A stretch of DNA of 24,023 nt from an uncultured Prevotellaceae bacterium (lineage in GTDB: Bacteria > Bacteroidota > Bacteroidia > Bacteroidales > Bacteroidaceae), in assembly GCA_945827465.1 (NCBI GenBank), contig CALZOH010000016.1, positions 1-24,023 of the forward strand. Direction: 5' to 3'. The notes beneath the pieces are model-generated. The model made no database searches. It worked only from the letters and a program-made list of their open reading frames with translations, and was not told the origin of the DNA. This document shows positions 22,290 to 24,023 of the stretch, piece after piece (position 1 is the first letter of the stretch; each line of letters begins with the position of its first letter). The translations under genes and the position numbers were made by a program.

Positions 22290-23813
22290 ATGATTCAAAT
22301 GAAAAAGCTCATCATCTCCCTTCTGTTATTATGTTACGCGCTGTGCCCGGCTCTGCCTGCTGCTGCGCAATCTCTGCCCGAACCCAAGCGCGAATTTCGC
22401 GGCAGTTGGATACAATGTGTCAACGGACAGTTCCAAGGCCTTTCGCCCGAGGCCATGCGCGCAAAACTGACGCAACACCTCGATGCCCTGCAAGACATCC
22501 ATTGCAATGCCGTAATTTTCCAGGTCAGAGCCGCCGGAGATGCCCTTTATGCCAGTGAACTGGAACCCTGGAGCCGCTACCTGACCGGTCGGCAGGGACA
22601 AGCTCCCCAACCCTATTGGGACCCTCTGGAGTGGATGGTTGACGAATGCCACAAACGCGGCATGGAACTGCATGCCTGGATCAATCCTTATCGCGCCAAG
22701 ACGGCCGGCACCAAGGAAATGTCGACCATGCACCCTTACATACAACACCCCGAACGTTTCTTGGAATATGGCGACCTTGTTCTCTTCAACCCCGGACTGA
22801 AAGAGAACCGCGACTGGATTTGCCGCATTGCCACCGACATTCTCAATCGCTACGATGTGGACGGATTCCACATGGACGACTACTTCTATCCTTATCCGCA
22901 AACCGGACTCGAAATACCTGACCAGGCTACTTACGAGGCCGACCCGCGCGGCTTTGGCAACATTGCCGACTGGCGGCGCGACAATGTGAATCTGCTCATC
23001 CGCCAACTGCACGAGACCATCCGCAGTGTGAAGCCCTGGGTGAAGTTTGGCGTTTCGCCCTTCGGCATCTATCACAACGAGCAGTCGGGCAGCAACATTC
23101 CCGGCAGCAAGACCCGCGGACTGCAGAACTACGACAACCTGTATGCCGATGTTCTGAAATGGGTGAACGAAGGTTGGGTGGACTACTGCATGCCCCAAAT
23201 CTACTGGCAGATTGGTCACCCCACGGCCGACTACGACACACTGATTCGCTGGTGGTCGTCACAGAGCACCAACCGTCCGCTCATCGTCGGACAAGACGTT
23301 GACCGCACCGTTAAATATACCGACCCCAACGACGAAACCATTAACCAGTTGCCTGCCAAGATGAAGTTGCAGCGCACACTACCCAACGTCGTTGGAAGCT
23401 GTCAGTGGTATTCAGCCGCCATAGCTGAGAATCATGGCAACTATGCCACGGCTCTCCGTCAGATGTATCACACCCATCCCGCCCTGCAGCCGCTCATGCC
23501 CTTCATCGACAACAAGGCTCCCTCCAAGGTGAAAGGTCTCAAGGATATCTGGACACCCGACGGTCTGATTCTTGTATGGCTCGAACCTTCGGCGCGCACT
23601 GAAATGGACAAGGCACATCAATACGTGGTCTATCGCTTTGGTCCCGGCGAGCGCAAGGACCTGAACGATGCCTCTCACATTGTATGTATCACCAATCAGA
23701 ATTATCTGAAGTTGCCCTACGAGGACGGTTCCACCAAATATCGCTACGTAGTGACCGTGCTCGACCGCCTGCACAACGAATCGAAAGCACGCAGCAAGTC
23801 GGTTAAGCTGTAA
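22290..23813 (+). CDS. Secreted glycosyl hydrolase-like 10 (GHL10, former DUF187) protein
   Basis: A 507-residue exported protein with a signal peptide (MKKLIISLLLLCYALCPALP, cleavage near AAA-QSLP). The GHL10 barrel starts EFRGSWIQCVNGQFQG and includes HCNAVIFQVRAAGDALYASE, ELHAWINPYRA, DVDGFHMDDYFYPYP (the likely acidic active-site loop), KFGVSPFGIYHN and WVDYCMPQIYWQ. The last 100 residues look like a fibronectin type III-like domain (APSKVKGLKDIWTPDGLILV and onward). Family members are linked to cell wall or glycan breakdown, but the substrate is not established here. There is no lipobox Cys after the signal, so it is probably periplasmic or released. The ATG at 22299 (MKKLI) is a good alternative start. 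It is a single-gene unit, divergent from uvrA. Confidence 0.93.
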   Translation: MIQMKKLIISLLLLCYALCPALPAAAQSLPEPKREFRGSWIQCVNGQFQGLSPEAMRAKLTQHLDALQDIHCNAVIFQVRAAGDALYASELEPWSRYLTGRQGQAPQPYWDPLEWMVDECHKRGMELHAWINPYRAKTAGTKEMSTMHPYIQHPERFLEYGDLVLFNPGLKENRDWICRIATDILNRYDVDGFHMDDYFYPYPQTGLEIPDQATYEADPRGFGNIADWRRDNVNLLIRQLHETIRSVKPWVKFGVSPFGIYHNEQSGSNIPGSKTRGLQNYDNLYADVLKWVNEGWVDYCMPQIYWQIGHPTADYDTLIRWWSSQSTNRPLIVGQDVDRTVKYTDPNDETINQLPAKMKLQRTLPNVVGSCQWYSAAIAENHGNYATALRQMYHTHPALQPLMPFIDNKAPSKVKGLKDIWTPDGLILVWLEPSARTEMDKAHQYVVYRFGPGERKDLNDASHIVCITNQNYLKLPYEDGSTKYRYVVTVLDRLHNESKARSKSVKL

Positions 23814-23839
23814 ATCTGCCAAGCAGCATCACACTTTAT

Positions 23840-23886
23840 GAAGAAGGAGGAGGTAAACATCCAGGCGGGTGTTTACCTCCTTCTTC
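23840..23886 (+). terminator. Stem-loop terminator after the GHL10 gene
   Basis: GAAGAAGGAGGAGGTAAACA (23840-23859) pairs with TGTTTACCTCC and TTCTTC (23870-23886) in a 17-bp stem with a 3-nt bulge and a 10-nt loop. No long T-run follows, so it may end transcription with help or protect the 3' end. Confidence 0.65.
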
Positions 23887-23941
23887 AATGATAGAAACAT
23901 ACGCAATTCAAGATAGCAATGAATTTGTGAGCACTTGATTT

Positions 23942-24023
23942 TTACTCTTCACTGGAGTAAGGTCTGTGTGATACCACACGAGGCTTACTCTTCACTGGAG
24001 AAAGGTTAGTGTGATATCACATG
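23942..24023. repeat. 43-bp tandem repeat running off the window end
   Basis: TTACTCTTCACTGGAG at 23942 recurs at 23985, with the rest of the unit alike (34 of 39 visible positions). Each unit contains GTGTGATA(C/T)CACA, a perfect 12-bp palindrome TGTGATATCACA in the second copy. The first unit also has TTACTC/GAGTAA arms. Only one full unit and most of a second are visible. Confidence 0.8.

Noticed and set aside
22329..23219. Minus-strand frame of 296 codons opposite the GHL10 gene
   Set aside because: Antisense shadow. The plus strand encodes a clear GHL10 protein with a signal peptide.

Overview
The window looks like chromosomal DNA of a Bacteroidales bacterium, most likely Prevotellaceae. 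The main support is the promoter type: several genes are preceded by the Bacteroidota -7 element TAnnTTTG, three of them with a TTTG -33 box exactly 20 bp upstream. Shine-Dalgarno sequences are weak or absent. The gene families also fit: a fused aspartokinase-homoserine dehydrogenase, a DUF6261-like protein, an ECF sigma factor with a small membrane partner, and GHL10. Genus-level placement is inference.

Layout. 1-790 and 4455-5415 are two arrays of a short palindromic repeat (core GGGCGTATCGCATACGCCC, with GTAG at the foot of the hairpin). They flank a DUF6261-like gene and thrA. 5420-7826 (minus) holds a beta-carbonic anhydrase and a carboxyltransferase of the oxaloacetate decarboxylase/pyruvate carboxylase-B type. 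7981-10618 (plus) is a three-gene run: a DUF554 membrane protein, a DUF2156 protein and an Eis-like GNAT acetyltransferase. 10699-12350 (minus) is an AbiE-type toxin-antitoxin operon whose toxin gene carries an in-frame amber stop. 12541-13431 (plus) is riboflavin synthase behind a duplicated promoter. 13460-14920 (minus) is an ECF sigma factor, a membrane anti-sigma candidate and a Spy/CpxP-like periplasmic protein. 15025-22219 (minus) holds an inositol monophosphatase-family enzyme, carB and uvrA. 22290-23813 (plus) is a secreted GHL10 protein, followed by the start of a 43-bp tandem repeat that runs off the window.

The most unusual structure is the repeat system. Fifteen intact copies, in both orientations, follow the same order in the two arrays. 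Every distance between neighbouring palindrome centres is 84, 98, 112 or 126 bp, all multiples of 14. The spacers between copies have diverged in sequence but not in length. Four inverted pairs are each exactly 127 bp. The GTAG foot plus the inverted pairing matches the definition of REP doublets (REPINs) moved by RAYT transposases. No transposase is encoded in the window.

The second notable point is the AbiE locus. The antitoxin gene and its promoter/operator are intact, but the toxin frame has one TAG at codon 45, just before the nucleotidyltransferase GG(T/S) motif, and is otherwise open to its end. The third is the biotinyl-like domain of the carboxyltransferase, where the biotin-accepting lysine position is asparagine.

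The genes do not form one pathway. Most are housekeeping (amino acid, pyrimidine and riboflavin synthesis, DNA repair) in short transcription units. Five rho-independent-type stem-loops are recognisable at transcription unit ends. No rRNA, tRNA, CRISPR array, insertion sequence or prophage gene was seen.
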